Positions 1-5,687 are shown, numbered from the stretch's first letter. The stretch: DNA of 5,763 nucleotides from Planctomycetota bacterium (GCA_024278415.1 JAJRTI010000233.1:1-5763); one strand, 5' to 3'. Made by a program: numbers and translations. The notes: a model not told the origin generated them from the sequence alone.

Positions 1-207
1 GCCCGGGTAAGCAGAATTGCGCGTCCAATGGTTGGGCGCCCGCGCGTCGCCGCCAATGGTCCACACGCCGAAGCCAATGTCCGCGCTGCCCGCGCCCTTG
101 ACGACGCTGGCCGATTCGAAGTCGCCATTGCGCACCAAGTTGTCCGCGCCGGCCGCGGCACAGGCCAGTGCCACCACCAAAATCGTTGCCAGGTATCGTG
201 GTTTCAT
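1..207 (-). CDS. Exported protein with N-terminal NLVRNGDFE motif (5' part only)
   Basis: The first 69 codons of a gene that runs off the left edge of the window. The start at 207 is an ATG with AAAGGAG on the minus strand (216-222), 8 nt upstream, which is ideal spacing. The protein opens with a signal peptide: positive MKPR, a hydrophobic stretch LATILVVALACAAAG, and a signal peptidase I site A-G-A before D22. The mature protein begins DNLVRNGDFE. This 'N-L-V-x-N-G-D-F-E' opening is typical of secreted proteins with a galactose-binding-like (CBM4/9-type) or related beta-sandwich domain, and the following W, G and N residues fit a jelly-roll fold. Cys16 is not in a good lipobox (ALAC), so a soluble or surface protein is more likely than a lipoprotein. 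The gene lies downstream of the 914-aa gene on the same strand, but 355 nt of palindrome-rich DNA separates them. Function beyond probable carbohydrate or surface binding is unknown. Confidence 0.8.
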   Translation of the reverse strand, partial: MKPRYLATILVVALACAAAGADNLVRNGDFESASVVKGAGSADIGFGVWTIGGDARAPNHWTRNSAYPG

Positions 208-247
208 AGCGGATTCTCCTTTGCCGCGCACGTGTCGGTTCAACATG

Positions 248-275
248 GGAGCGGAATACCTTCGCATTCCGCTCC
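248..275. repeat. Hairpin, 10-bp perfect stem, 8-nt loop
   Basis: GGAGCGGAAT (248-257) and ATTCCGCTCC (266-275) are exact inverse complements around an 8-nt loop. On the minus strand the hairpin sits about 40 nt upstream of the start at 207, so it may lie in that gene's leader. On the plus strand a T-rich stretch follows (T-run at about 286-290), but too far from the stem for a normal intrinsic terminator, and no plus-strand gene ends here. It shares the heptamer GCATTCC with the large near-palindrome at 5551-5628, which hints at related repeat stock but proves nothing. Confidence 0.7.
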
Positions 276-355
276 AGCTTCTTGCTTTTTGTCGCGCTTC
301 CTGACCGTGGAGGTTAGGCACTCGCCCTGTCCGGCGTACGCCGACTCAGCCGAAC

Positions 356-548
356 GCCTCCGCAGGGCTTGTTCCTGCGGAGCGACGATTGAAAGCCAGA
401 TCAACGCCTTTTGGCCCATTTCTCCCCTCCCCTTGCCTTTTCGCTCGGCATGCCGAGCGAAAAGGCAAGGGGAGGGGAGAAGACAGGTACGAGGAGGCCC
501 TGTCTGGCTCCCAATCATGGCTCCGCACGGACATGCCGTGCGGAGGCC
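356..548. repeat. Composite inverted element with two arm hairpins around a palindromic core
   Basis: Arm 356-419 and the inverse complement of 482-548 align without gaps over about 45 nt with about 8 mismatches: GCCTCCGCA, then GGAGC, GATTG and AGCCAGA are shared. Each arm contains its own hairpin: CTCCGCAGG/CCTGCGGAG (358-366 with 374-382) and CTCCGCACGG/CCGTGCGGAG (521-530 with 536-545). The G-C pair in the left hairpin is C-G in the right one, a compensatory change. Between the arms lies the 62-bp palindrome 420-481. The layout resembles a BIME or a small non-autonomous palindromic element. It begins 15 nt past the stop codon of the 914-aa gene, so that transcript may carry the right-hand hairpin near its 3' end. 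No terminator T-run is present on either strand. No transposase is in the window. Confidence 0.75.
420..481. repeat. 62-bp perfect palindrome
   Basis: The 31 nt from 420 to 450 are the exact inverse complement of 451-481, with no spacer; the centre is GGCA|TGCC. The half-site reads, from outside in, a pyrimidine-rich CTCCCCTCCCC, then TTGCC, TTTTCGC and TCGGCA. Pairing stops at 419/482. Perfect spacerless palindromes of this size are hard to keep in DNA because they extrude as cruciforms and are cut by SbcCD-type nucleases, so its intact state implies recent origin, active maintenance or assembly error. It forms the core of the composite element 356-548. Confidence 0.95.
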
Positions 549-562
549 TGGGTGAAAGAAGC

Positions 563-3307
563 CTAAGGCCCAGCCGCCGGGTTCGGCACGCTCACCAATA
601 CATCGTCGATGTAGGTGTCCGTGCCCTCCGCGCCTTGGGCGGAGATGGTGAGGATGTTGTAGGTCTGGCCGGCCGGGAACGGGATGTCTTTCCGCACGAG
701 CGTCAGCTTCTCGCCGCCGGCGAAGATGCTGTACCGGCACTTGGCGCCGTCCACGTCGAGCCGCACGCGCTGCCACTTGCCGTGCGGCAGGCGCACGGTG
801 CTGTACGTCCACTTGCGGTCATCGGTGACGTAGCCCACGCGGCCATCGGGCGGAATGGACACGCCGATGTACCAGTGCCCGGAGCCCGAGTCTTTCCAAG
901 TGGCCGCAAAGGCCGAGCGCGCGTGCGCGTTCATGAACCACCACTCGATAATCGCGTGCTGCGTCGTGAGGCGATAGTCCGCCCTGAGAATCTCGATCGC
1001 GTGCGGCGAGCCGGGCTTGCCTCGGCGCAAGCGCAACGCGTGGCCTTGATCCCCATGTTTGATTTGGTCTTCGACGACCGGCAGTGGGTGCGCGTCGCCA
1101 AGCGTGCGCAACTGCCCGCCATGGTGAAGGAGGTCGCCCACCTTGCCTTTCGAGTAAGGCGCGATGGCGTCGAAGTTCTGCGCGAGGTAGGGCATGCGCG
1201 CGGGCTCAGGCGCGCGGGCAGGCTTCTGCACCGGCTTCCAGCCGGAGAGCACGGGGTGCTTCAGGTAGCCCTGCCGCGCTTCGGCTTCGGTGCACAACTG
1301 GTATCGCCAGCCCGTCTGCGGCACGTAGAGGATGCGCCACGCCATGTCCGCAAGCGTCTTGTCCCGGCGCTGGTCCATGAACCCGCGCAGCGCTTCCTCG
1401 CCGCGAGGCCCCATGGACGCGAGCGCGTACCCGATGGGACGGAAGGTCCACGAATCGCTCGACTGCGGGCACTTTGCGAACGCCGCGGCCAGCGCGCGGG
1501 TGGCCCGCAGTTGGTCCGCGCCCACCCAACGGGAGTGGCTCTGGAAGCAACTCTTGAACGCCAGCGCAATGCGGCTGCGCACGGACGGGTGCGGGTCGTC
1601 GAAATGCGCGAGGAGGCGCGCCTTCACCCCCGGCTTGAAGAAATACCGCGCCAAGCCGTTGGCCGCGCTGTAGCGCACGTATGCGACCGGATCGTCCATC
1701 GCCTTGATGAGGTGAGGAACGGCATCGTCTCGGCGCCGGCCGCGGCCCAGCACCCACGTGGCGACGCGGCGTACGGTGGCGTTTTTGTCGGTGCATCCGG
1801 CCGCGATCTCCGCGGTGCGTTCGGCCGGCATGTTGGCCAAGCTGCTCGATGCGGCCTCCTGGAACTGGAACTCCGGCCGCGCGCGCAGCGCGGCGAAGAT
1901 CCTCGCGACCGTGCCGTCGCGGTTGAGCTTCGAAAGCGCGGCCACCGCGGTGCATCGCACCCCGGTCTCGGAGTCGCCGAGCGCGGCCTCGATGGCTGGG
2001 ATCGCGTCTTTCGCGTCGAGCGCTTCGAGCGTGCGGATCGCCTGCCGGCGCACGAGCACGTTGGGGTCGCGCGTGGCCTTGACGATGCGGTCGAGCGGCA
2101 GTGTGGTCTTCTTCTCGACCACTTGCCGCAGCACGCGCAGGCGCTTGAGGAAGTCGCCGCTGTCGATGGCCGACGCCGGCTGCTCCTCCTTGTATCCCCA
2201 CTCGATCCAATCGTAGCTGCCGACCATGACGCGGCGCACGCCCGCGTCGTCGAAGTGTCGATGGCGTGCGGGGAAAGGGGCGCTGTGCAGCGCCGAGACC
2301 TTGCACCGCGTGCCCTGCGTCACCGCGACCGCGTCGTTGAGCGCGGCTTCGAGCGAACCGTTGCAGTAGACCATGATCTCGTCCACCAGCCCCTCGCGCA
2401 CCCAGCGCTCCCAGTCGAGGTAGATGCGGCCGGTATTGATCGTGTCGCGCTGGCAGAGCCACGGCGCGGGGTAGTGCGACTCTTGCGGGTCGATGGCCAC
2501 GCCGAGCTTTGTGCCGAGCGGCTTCAGCGCGGCCCGCAACTCGCGCAGGAACTGCGTCACGTACTCTCCGCGCAAACGATACCACGCGTGCTTGTCGAAC
2601 CGCTCCCGTGTGATGTCCTGCCCATAACGGCGCTTGAACTCGGCGACGATGGGAGCGTTGTACCCAAACTCATCCTCGAAGCGGATCGAGTTGTGTTCGA
2701 CGTACGTGTAGAAGCACAGGCCGTCGTACCCGCGGCGCTTGACGAGGTCGACGTAGCGCTTGACCCACTCGCGGCGCACCTGGGGGTACGCGAACTCCAT
2801 GGGGCCAGCTTGCCGGCGAATGCCGGCGCGGTCGATGGGCACGTATTCGGGATGCGCGATGCGGAGGCGGTCCTCGATGGGCGCGGGCATGCCGACCTTG
2901 GCGGAGTCCACGTGCGCCTGCGCGCCCGAGTCGAACATGGAGCACCAGCCCCAGATGGTCATGCCGCGCCGATGCGCGGCCGCGACGCCCAGGCCGGCCT
3001 GGCCCACGCCCTTGATGAGATGGCGCTCCCACTCCCAGAATCCATGGCCCCGGAAGTTCGCCGGCCGGGAGTCGTAGTCGTCGACCACCAGTTCGCACGC
3101 GGCCGCGCGCCAATACATGCGGTCCACTCCGTAGACCTTTTGGAGCACGTCGAAGAGGGCCTCGATGCTGGCCGGGGAGTTCACCGGCGGGCTCGTCCAC
3201 AGCCAGTCGCTGTCGCCGGTGGACACATAGCAGCCGACCGGCGCGGCCAGGGCGAGCGGGAGCGCGCTGAGGATCAGAGCCAGGGCAAGGATTGGCAGGC
3301 GGCGCAT
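563..3307 (-). CDS. Exported TIM-barrel glycosidase-like protein with HEAT repeats and C-terminal beta-sandwich
   Basis: A 914-aa protein. The start at 3307 is chosen because GGAGG lies 7 nt upstream, a sigma70 promoter precedes it, and it opens with a signal peptide (MRRLPILALALILSALPLAL, cleavage near A21/A22). The open frame extends to 3661, but that extension lacks these signs and runs over the RecA-like gene. Residues about 24-395 look like a glycosidase-type TIM barrel near the GHL10/DUF187 'family 10 glycosylhydrolase-like' group: WGWCSMFDSG (119-128), RGYDGLCFYTYVEHN (192-206), GVAIDPQES (269-277) and GSYDWIEWGY (363-372). Asp/Glu such as D195, E204, D273 and E276 are candidate catalytic residues, not proven. 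Residues about 405-590 hold five or six HEAT repeats with D-P/S-x-x-V-R signatures (DPNVLVR, DKNATVR, DPVAYVR, DPHPSVR). Residues about 708-908 look like a concanavalin/LamG-type beta-sandwich (EWWFMNAHARSAF, WYIGVSI, KWQRVRLDVDG, YIDDVLVS). It probably acts outside the cytoplasm on a polysaccharide. The substrate is unknown, and loss of activity is possible. Confidence 0.85.
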   Translation of the reverse strand: MRRLPILALALILSALPLALAAPVGCYVSTGDSDWLWTSPPVNSPASIEALFDVLQKVYGVDRMYWRAAACELVVDDYDSRPANFRGHGFWEWERHLIKGVGQAGLGVAAAHRRGMTIWGWCSMFDSGAQAHVDSAKVGMPAPIEDRLRIAHPEYVPIDRAGIRRQAGPMEFAYPQVRREWVKRYVDLVKRRGYDGLCFYTYVEHNSIRFEDEFGYNAPIVAEFKRRYGQDITRERFDKHAWYRLRGEYVTQFLRELRAALKPLGTKLGVAIDPQESHYPAPWLCQRDTINTGRIYLDWERWVREGLVDEIMVYCNGSLEAALNDAVAVTQGTRCKVSALHSAPFPARHRHFDDAGVRRVMVGSYDWIEWGYKEEQPASAIDSGDFLKRLRVLRQVVEKKTTLPLDRIVKATRDPNVLVRRQAIRTLEALDAKDAIPAIEAALGDSETGVRCTAVAALSKLNRDGTVARIFAALRARPEFQFQEAASSSLANMPAERTAEIAAGCTDKNATVRRVATWVLGRGRRRDDAVPHLIKAMDDPVAYVRYSAANGLARYFFKPGVKARLLAHFDDPHPSVRSRIALAFKSCFQSHSRWVGADQLRATRALAAAFAKCPQSSDSWTFRPIGYALASMGPRGEEALRGFMDQRRDKTLADMAWRILYVPQTGWRYQLCTEAEARQGYLKHPVLSGWKPVQKPARAPEPARMPYLAQNFDAIAPYSKGKVGDLLHHGGQLRTLGDAHPLPVVEDQIKHGDQGHALRLRRGKPGSPHAIEILRADYRLTTQHAIIEWWFMNAHARSAFAATWKDSGSGHWYIGVSIPPDGRVGYVTDDRKWTYSTVRLPHGKWQRVRLDVDGAKCRYSIFAGGEKLTLVRKDIPFPAGQTYNILTISAQGAEGTDTYIDDVLVSVPNPAAGP

Positions 3308-3314
3308 GATGAGG

Positions 3315-3319
3315 CCTCC
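3315..3319 (-). promoter_or_regulatory. Ribosome binding site fixing the start at 3307
   Basis: GGAGG on the minus strand, 7 nt before the ATG at 3307. Together with the signal peptide this rules out the 118-codon upstream extension of the same frame. Confidence 0.75.
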
Positions 3320-3350
3320 GCGAGAGATGTTGCTGGCGGTGATGTTGCGC

Positions 3351-3379
3351 AAGGTACCAGCCTCGGCGTGAGGTGTCAA
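3351..3379 (-). promoter_or_regulatory. Sigma70-type promoter for the TIM-barrel/HEAT gene
   Basis: On the minus strand a perfect -35 TTGACA (3374-3379) is followed by a 17-nt spacer and -10 TACCTT (3351-3356). The -10 keeps the most conserved T1, A2 and T6 bases. The expected transcript start is near 3344, giving a leader of about 37 nt with GGAGG before the ATG at 3307. The promoter lies in the 120-nt gap between this gene and the divergent RecA-like gene. Confidence 0.75.
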
Positions 3380-3427
3380 AGCCAGTCGCCTTGACTTGCC
3401 GGGGCCGCTGTGGTCCGGTCTACGGTT

Positions 3428-4144
3428 ATGGGCAGACGTTACTCCTACGACGACATCGCCGCGTGTGACGCGGCGCGACGGGCGATGCGCGAGATCGCTC
3501 AGGTAGCGGAGCCGAAGGCCATCGAGTCGCCGGTGGTTGAGACCGGGCACCCGGCATTGGATCGGGCGCTCGGCGGTGGACTTCCACGTGGCACAATCGC
3601 GGAGGTGTTCGGCCCGGAACTCTGCGGCAAGACGCGGCTCGTGTCTTCCATGTGCGCCCACGTGCTAGAGGCCGGCGGCGTCGCAGCGTTGATGGACTTC
3701 GAGGGCGCAATGGCCGAAGAGCGGCCTCATGGGCTGTACTACAGCCAGCCGCGCGGGGCTGGCGAGGCCATCGGCATCGTGGCCGCGCTCCTGGAGACCC
3801 GCGCGGTGGACCTGATCGCTGTGGACTCGGTGGTTGGCATGATTGGCGCGGAGGACCGGGAAGGCCAAGACGCCGGGCGCTTCCTTGCGAGCACGTTGCG
3901 CCGGCTCGCGGCCGCGCTGCGCGACAACCGCGCGTGCGTGGTGTTCACCCGCGGCTCGCAGGGCGAAGAGGAGTTCCTCGACCAGACGTGGGCGCTGGGC
4001 GCGGACTGGCATGCGCTCGCGCTGCACGCGGCGACGCGGCTGCGCCTGGCGCGAACCCGAGGAGGGACTACGTGCACGGTCGTCAAGTGCAAGCTTGCGC
4101 CGGCAGGCCAGAGCGTGCGCGTGGCGTATGGAGATGAGAGATGA
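3428..4144 (+). CDS. Small RecA-family ATPase (RecA paralog, ImuA/RecA-like)
   Basis: A 238-aa protein; RecA itself has about 350. It has an N-terminal helical stretch (DDIAACDAARRAMREIAQV), a GHPALDRALGGGLPRG entry like RecA's STGSLSLDIALG-GGLP, Walker A GPELCGKT (62-69; RecA GPESSGKT), the catalytic-glutamate position DFE (E92; RecA E96), YYSQPRGAGEA (104-114; RecA LLCSQPDTGEQA), Walker B DLIAVDS (128-134), and VVKCK (218-222), matching RecA VVKNK whose lysines reach the ATP of the neighbouring subunit. The L2-equivalent stretch (174-193) has TRGSQGEEEF in place of NQIR...FGNPETTTGG. The RecA C-terminal domain is absent. I infer a cytoplasmic ATPase that may assemble or pair with RecA but need not bind DNA as RecA does. 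ImuA is an alternative, but no imuB or dnaE2 adjoins it. Start: ATG 3428 is preferred; in-frame GTG 3410 is possible. Neither has a Shine-Dalgarno, so a leaderless message is conceivable. Confidence 0.85.
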   Translation: MGRRYSYDDIAACDAARRAMREIAQVAEPKAIESPVVETGHPALDRALGGGLPRGTIAEVFGPELCGKTRLVSSMCAHVLEAGGVAALMDFEGAMAEERPHGLYYSQPRGAGEAIGIVAALLETRAVDLIAVDSVVGMIGAEDREGQDAGRFLASTLRRLAAALRDNRACVVFTRGSQGEEEFLDQTWALGADWHALALHAATRLRLARTRGGTTCTVVKCKLAPAGQSVRVAYGDER

Positions 4145-4229
4145 GGGGTTAGACGAGCTTATCTCGGGCGGAACGATCCCGAAGCTTTGGGACCGTCGAT
4201 GTGTGTGGCGCGCGGTGGCAAGGCTTGTA

Positions 4230-4287
4230 GTAGGGCGATTTTTCGCCCGTCGGCCGCCCTGGAGAGACGGGCGATGAATCGCCCTAC
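4230..4287. repeat. GTAG-edged inverted pair of REP-like hairpins (BIME-like)
   Basis: 4230-4251 and the inverse complement of 4266-4287 are identical at 20 of 22 positions, separated by 14 nt. Each arm is itself a hairpin: GGGCGA-TTTT-TCGCCC (4233-4248) and GGGCGAT-GA-ATCGCCC (4269-4284). Both outer ends carry GTAG (read inward), the tetranucleotide that marks REP sequences served by RAYT transposases. The element lies 85 nt after the stop of the RecA-like gene and just upstream of the next promoter. It has no T-run, so a terminator role is unsupported. No RAYT gene is in view. Confidence 0.8.
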
Positions 4288-4306
4288 TGCGGCGCCTTTG
4301 CCCACC

Positions 4307-4335
4307 TTGACGGCCCGCGCGTGGCGCACTATAGT
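4307..4335 (+). promoter_or_regulatory. Sigma70-type promoter for the coiled-coil membrane protein gene
   Basis: -35 TTGACG (4307-4312; 5 of 6 consensus bases), a 17-nt spacer, and -10 TATAGT (4330-4335; 5 of 6). The expected transcript start is near 4342, leaving a leader of about 77 nt before the ATG at 4419. This shows that the membrane-protein gene need not depend on transcription from the RecA-like gene upstream. Confidence 0.8.
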
Positions 4336-4418
4336 TGTACATGGCCGGCTGACCTTGGCCCGGCTGGTTTCGTATTTCGTAGCGCCTCTTGGGATGCAAG
4401 GAAGGTCGACAGACGCCG

Positions 4419-5546
4419 ATGATCCTCTTTTGGTTTCTTGCCAAGCAGGCATCGTGCGCGTTGCGGATCATCCGAGCGCAACTGCGCTTGCGCGTGTGCC
4501 GACAGGAACAAACCTCGCTGCTTCGCCAACTCGGCCGGCGGGCCTGGGAGCTGCGCAAGCAACACGTCGGCATGGACGATATCCTCGACGAGTTGGTGGC
4601 GCTCGAAGATGAGGACAAGGAACTCGCCAAGCAGGCGCATGAGTTGCGACAACAGGCCGAAGACCGCCCCCACGCTGCGCGGGAACTTCAGCGAACCCAT
4701 GAGCGTACGCTCGAACGCCGCGCCAAGATTCGGCGCGAAAACGCAGAGAAGCACCTGCTGCTCGGCAAGGCGGTCGACGCATCACGACACCATGACGCGG
4801 CGCTGATTGAATACTATCAAAGCATTGACGACTGCACGGAGCGCCGGCAAGAGTTGCGCCAGCACCGCCGCGTGCTGGCCATGTCGTTCCTCAGGCTCGC
4901 CCCTTTCGCCCTCATGGAATTGGCCGCGCTGATCTTCATCGGCCTGTACGTGTTCCACAGAGCGAAGCCGATCTTCACGGAGTATCACGTTGTCTTCCGC
5001 GACGACTTTGCCAAGTCGAGCGGCCGCTGGCGCCAGGTCGACGGCGACCGCGGAGGCCTCACGATCCGGGACCGCGCCATGGTCCTGCAAGCACCTGCGA
5101 ACACGGAGCTGTGTGTGGCCCCCAAGTTGAAACGTCCGTTCCGCGACGTGTGGGTCAAGATGCGCGTCGCCAAGCCGGCGCGGGCGGATATCGTCGGCAT
5201 CATCCTTCGCCGCCGTCTGTGCGATTTCTACGTAGTTGAGGTGCGCGGCGACGGCCGGTGCCGGCTGAGCGTGTACTTGGCCGGGAGGCGAAGCGTGGTC
5301 CGCGACTGGCGCCTGCCCGGCAAGAGCCCCAGCGCCTCCGACTCCTTCACCCTGGAAGCGCGTGCCGTGAGAGACAAGATCGCCGTGACGCTCGACGGGA
5401 GCCTGGTATTCCTCCAAGACGAACTGGAGGAATGGCGCGGCGACGTAGGTGTCTACGTGCCCGCGGGCGGGTCCGCGTCCGTCACCCACTTCGAGGTCCG
5501 TGTGAAGGGCCTCTCAGGCTGGTGGGAGCGCGAGAAACGCCAGTAA
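4419..5546 (+). CDS. Coiled-coil, single-TM protein with C-terminal extracytoplasmic beta-sandwich
   Basis: A 375-aa protein of no family I can name. Residues 1-18 are hydrophobic (MILFWFLAKQASCALRII) and may lie along or in the membrane. Residues about 20-155 are charged, Arg/Glu/Gln-rich and predicted helical or coiled coil (DELVALEDEDKELAKQAHEL, then TLERRAKIRRENAEKHLLLG). Residues 158-179 form one clear membrane helix (LRLAPFALMELAALIFIGLYVF), preceded by RQHRR, which by the positive-inside rule puts the coil in the cytoplasm and the rest outside. Residues about 188-365 begin EYHVVFRDDF and end THFEVRVKGL, with alternating strand patterns (YVVEVRGDGRCRLSVYLAGR, KIAVTLDGSLVF) like ConA/LamG or DUF1080-type beta-sandwiches. 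This suggests an envelope protein that joins a cytoplasmic scaffold to a ligand-binding domain. ATG 4419 is chosen: AAGGAAGG lies 13 nt upstream, rather distant. An in-frame TTG at 4389 has no ribosome site. It has its own promoter at 4307-4335. Confidence 0.8.
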   Translation: MILFWFLAKQASCALRIIRAQLRLRVCRQEQTSLLRQLGRRAWELRKQHVGMDDILDELVALEDEDKELAKQAHELRQQAEDRPHAARELQRTHERTLERRAKIRRENAEKHLLLGKAVDASRHHDAALIEYYQSIDDCTERRQELRQHRRVLAMSFLRLAPFALMELAALIFIGLYVFHRAKPIFTEYHVVFRDDFAKSSGRWRQVDGDRGGLTIRDRAMVLQAPANTELCVAPKLKRPFRDVWVKMRVAKPARADIVGIILRRRLCDFYVVEVRGDGRCRLSVYLAGRRSVVRDWRLPGKSPSASDSFTLEARAVRDKIAVTLDGSLVFLQDELEEWRGDVGVYVPAGGSASVTHFEVRVKGLSGWWEREKRQ

Positions 5547-5550
5547 CTTA

Positions 5551-5628
5551 GGAATGTTGGAATGTTGGAATGTTGGAATGCGGCCGTCCGGACAGCCGCA
5601 TTCCATCATTCCATCATTCCATCATTCC
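5551..5628. repeat. 78-bp near-palindrome of iterated GGAATGTT / CATTCCAT units
   Basis: The left half has GGAATGTT three times in tandem plus GGAATGCGGC. The right half has GCCGCATTCC followed by ATCATTCC three times. The two halves are exactly symmetric about 5589/5590. Of 39 base pairs, 35 match; three T-T mismatches recur every 8 bp and one C-A mismatch flanks the central GTCCGGAC. It starts 4 nt after the stop codon at 5546, so the transcript of the membrane-protein gene would end in this long hairpin. It could slow transcription or protect the 3' end, but there is no T-run. CATTCC-like units decay into 5629-5645. The rest of the gap to 5687 shows only the ribosome site of the next gene. 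Confidence 0.9.
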
Positions 5629-5673
5629 ATTCTTCCACATCTTCCGCGCCGCATGAAGCGGCCGAACCTGCGA

Positions 5674-5679
5674 AAGGAG
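5674..5679 (+). promoter_or_regulatory. Ribosome binding site fixing the GTG start at 5688
   Basis: AAGGAG, 8 nt before GTG 5688. It favours GTG over the in-frame TTG 5691 and ATG 5700. An ATG at 5681 is in a different frame and too close. Confidence 0.75.
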
Positions 5680-5687
5680 CATGACCC

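Noticed and set aside
276..290. T-rich stretch after the 248-275 hairpin as a plus-strand terminator
   Set aside because: The T-run begins about 10 nt past the stem and no plus-strand gene lies upstream.
332..343. 12-bp palindrome CGGCGTACGCCG
   Set aside because: Short, with no second copy in the window and not in a promoter position I can support. It could be an operator, but nothing shows it.
208..562. Small open frames on both strands in the palindrome region
   Set aside because: They span the hairpins, have no ribosome site and show no plausible protein pattern.
389..3394. A 1001-codon open frame on the plus strand, antisense to the TIM-barrel/HEAT gene
   Set aside because: It has no ribosome site, signal or recognisable domain, and its composition (Arg, His, Ala, Val rich) is what the complement of a GC-rich gene gives. 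It also runs straight through the palindrome at 420-481. The minus-strand gene has a promoter, ribosome site, signal peptide and domains.
3308..3661. In-frame N-terminal extension of the 914-aa protein up to 3661
   Set aside because: It would place 118 residues of low-quality sequence before a clear signal peptide, read over the promoter at 3351-3379, and overlap the RecA-like gene.
4156..4186. Possible terminator hairpin after the RecA-like gene (AGCT...TCGGG / CCCGA-AGCT)
   Set aside because: The stem has a 4-nt bulge and is followed by only TTT-like sequence, TTGGG, not a T-run.
4341..4352. Three-codon upstream frame (ATG GCC GGC TGA) in the leader of the membrane-protein gene
   Set aside because: It is at the expected transcript start, has no ribosome site and can easily arise by chance.
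4389..4391. TTG start for the membrane-protein gene
   Set aside because: No ribosome site precedes it; ATG 4419 has AAGGAAGG upstream and starts at the hydrophobic segment.
5551..5628. CRISPR-like or plain microsatellite reading of the GGAATG iterations
   Set aside because: The units are 8 bp with no spacers, so it is not a CRISPR. The exact mirror symmetry about 5589/5590 makes a simple microsatellite inadequate.
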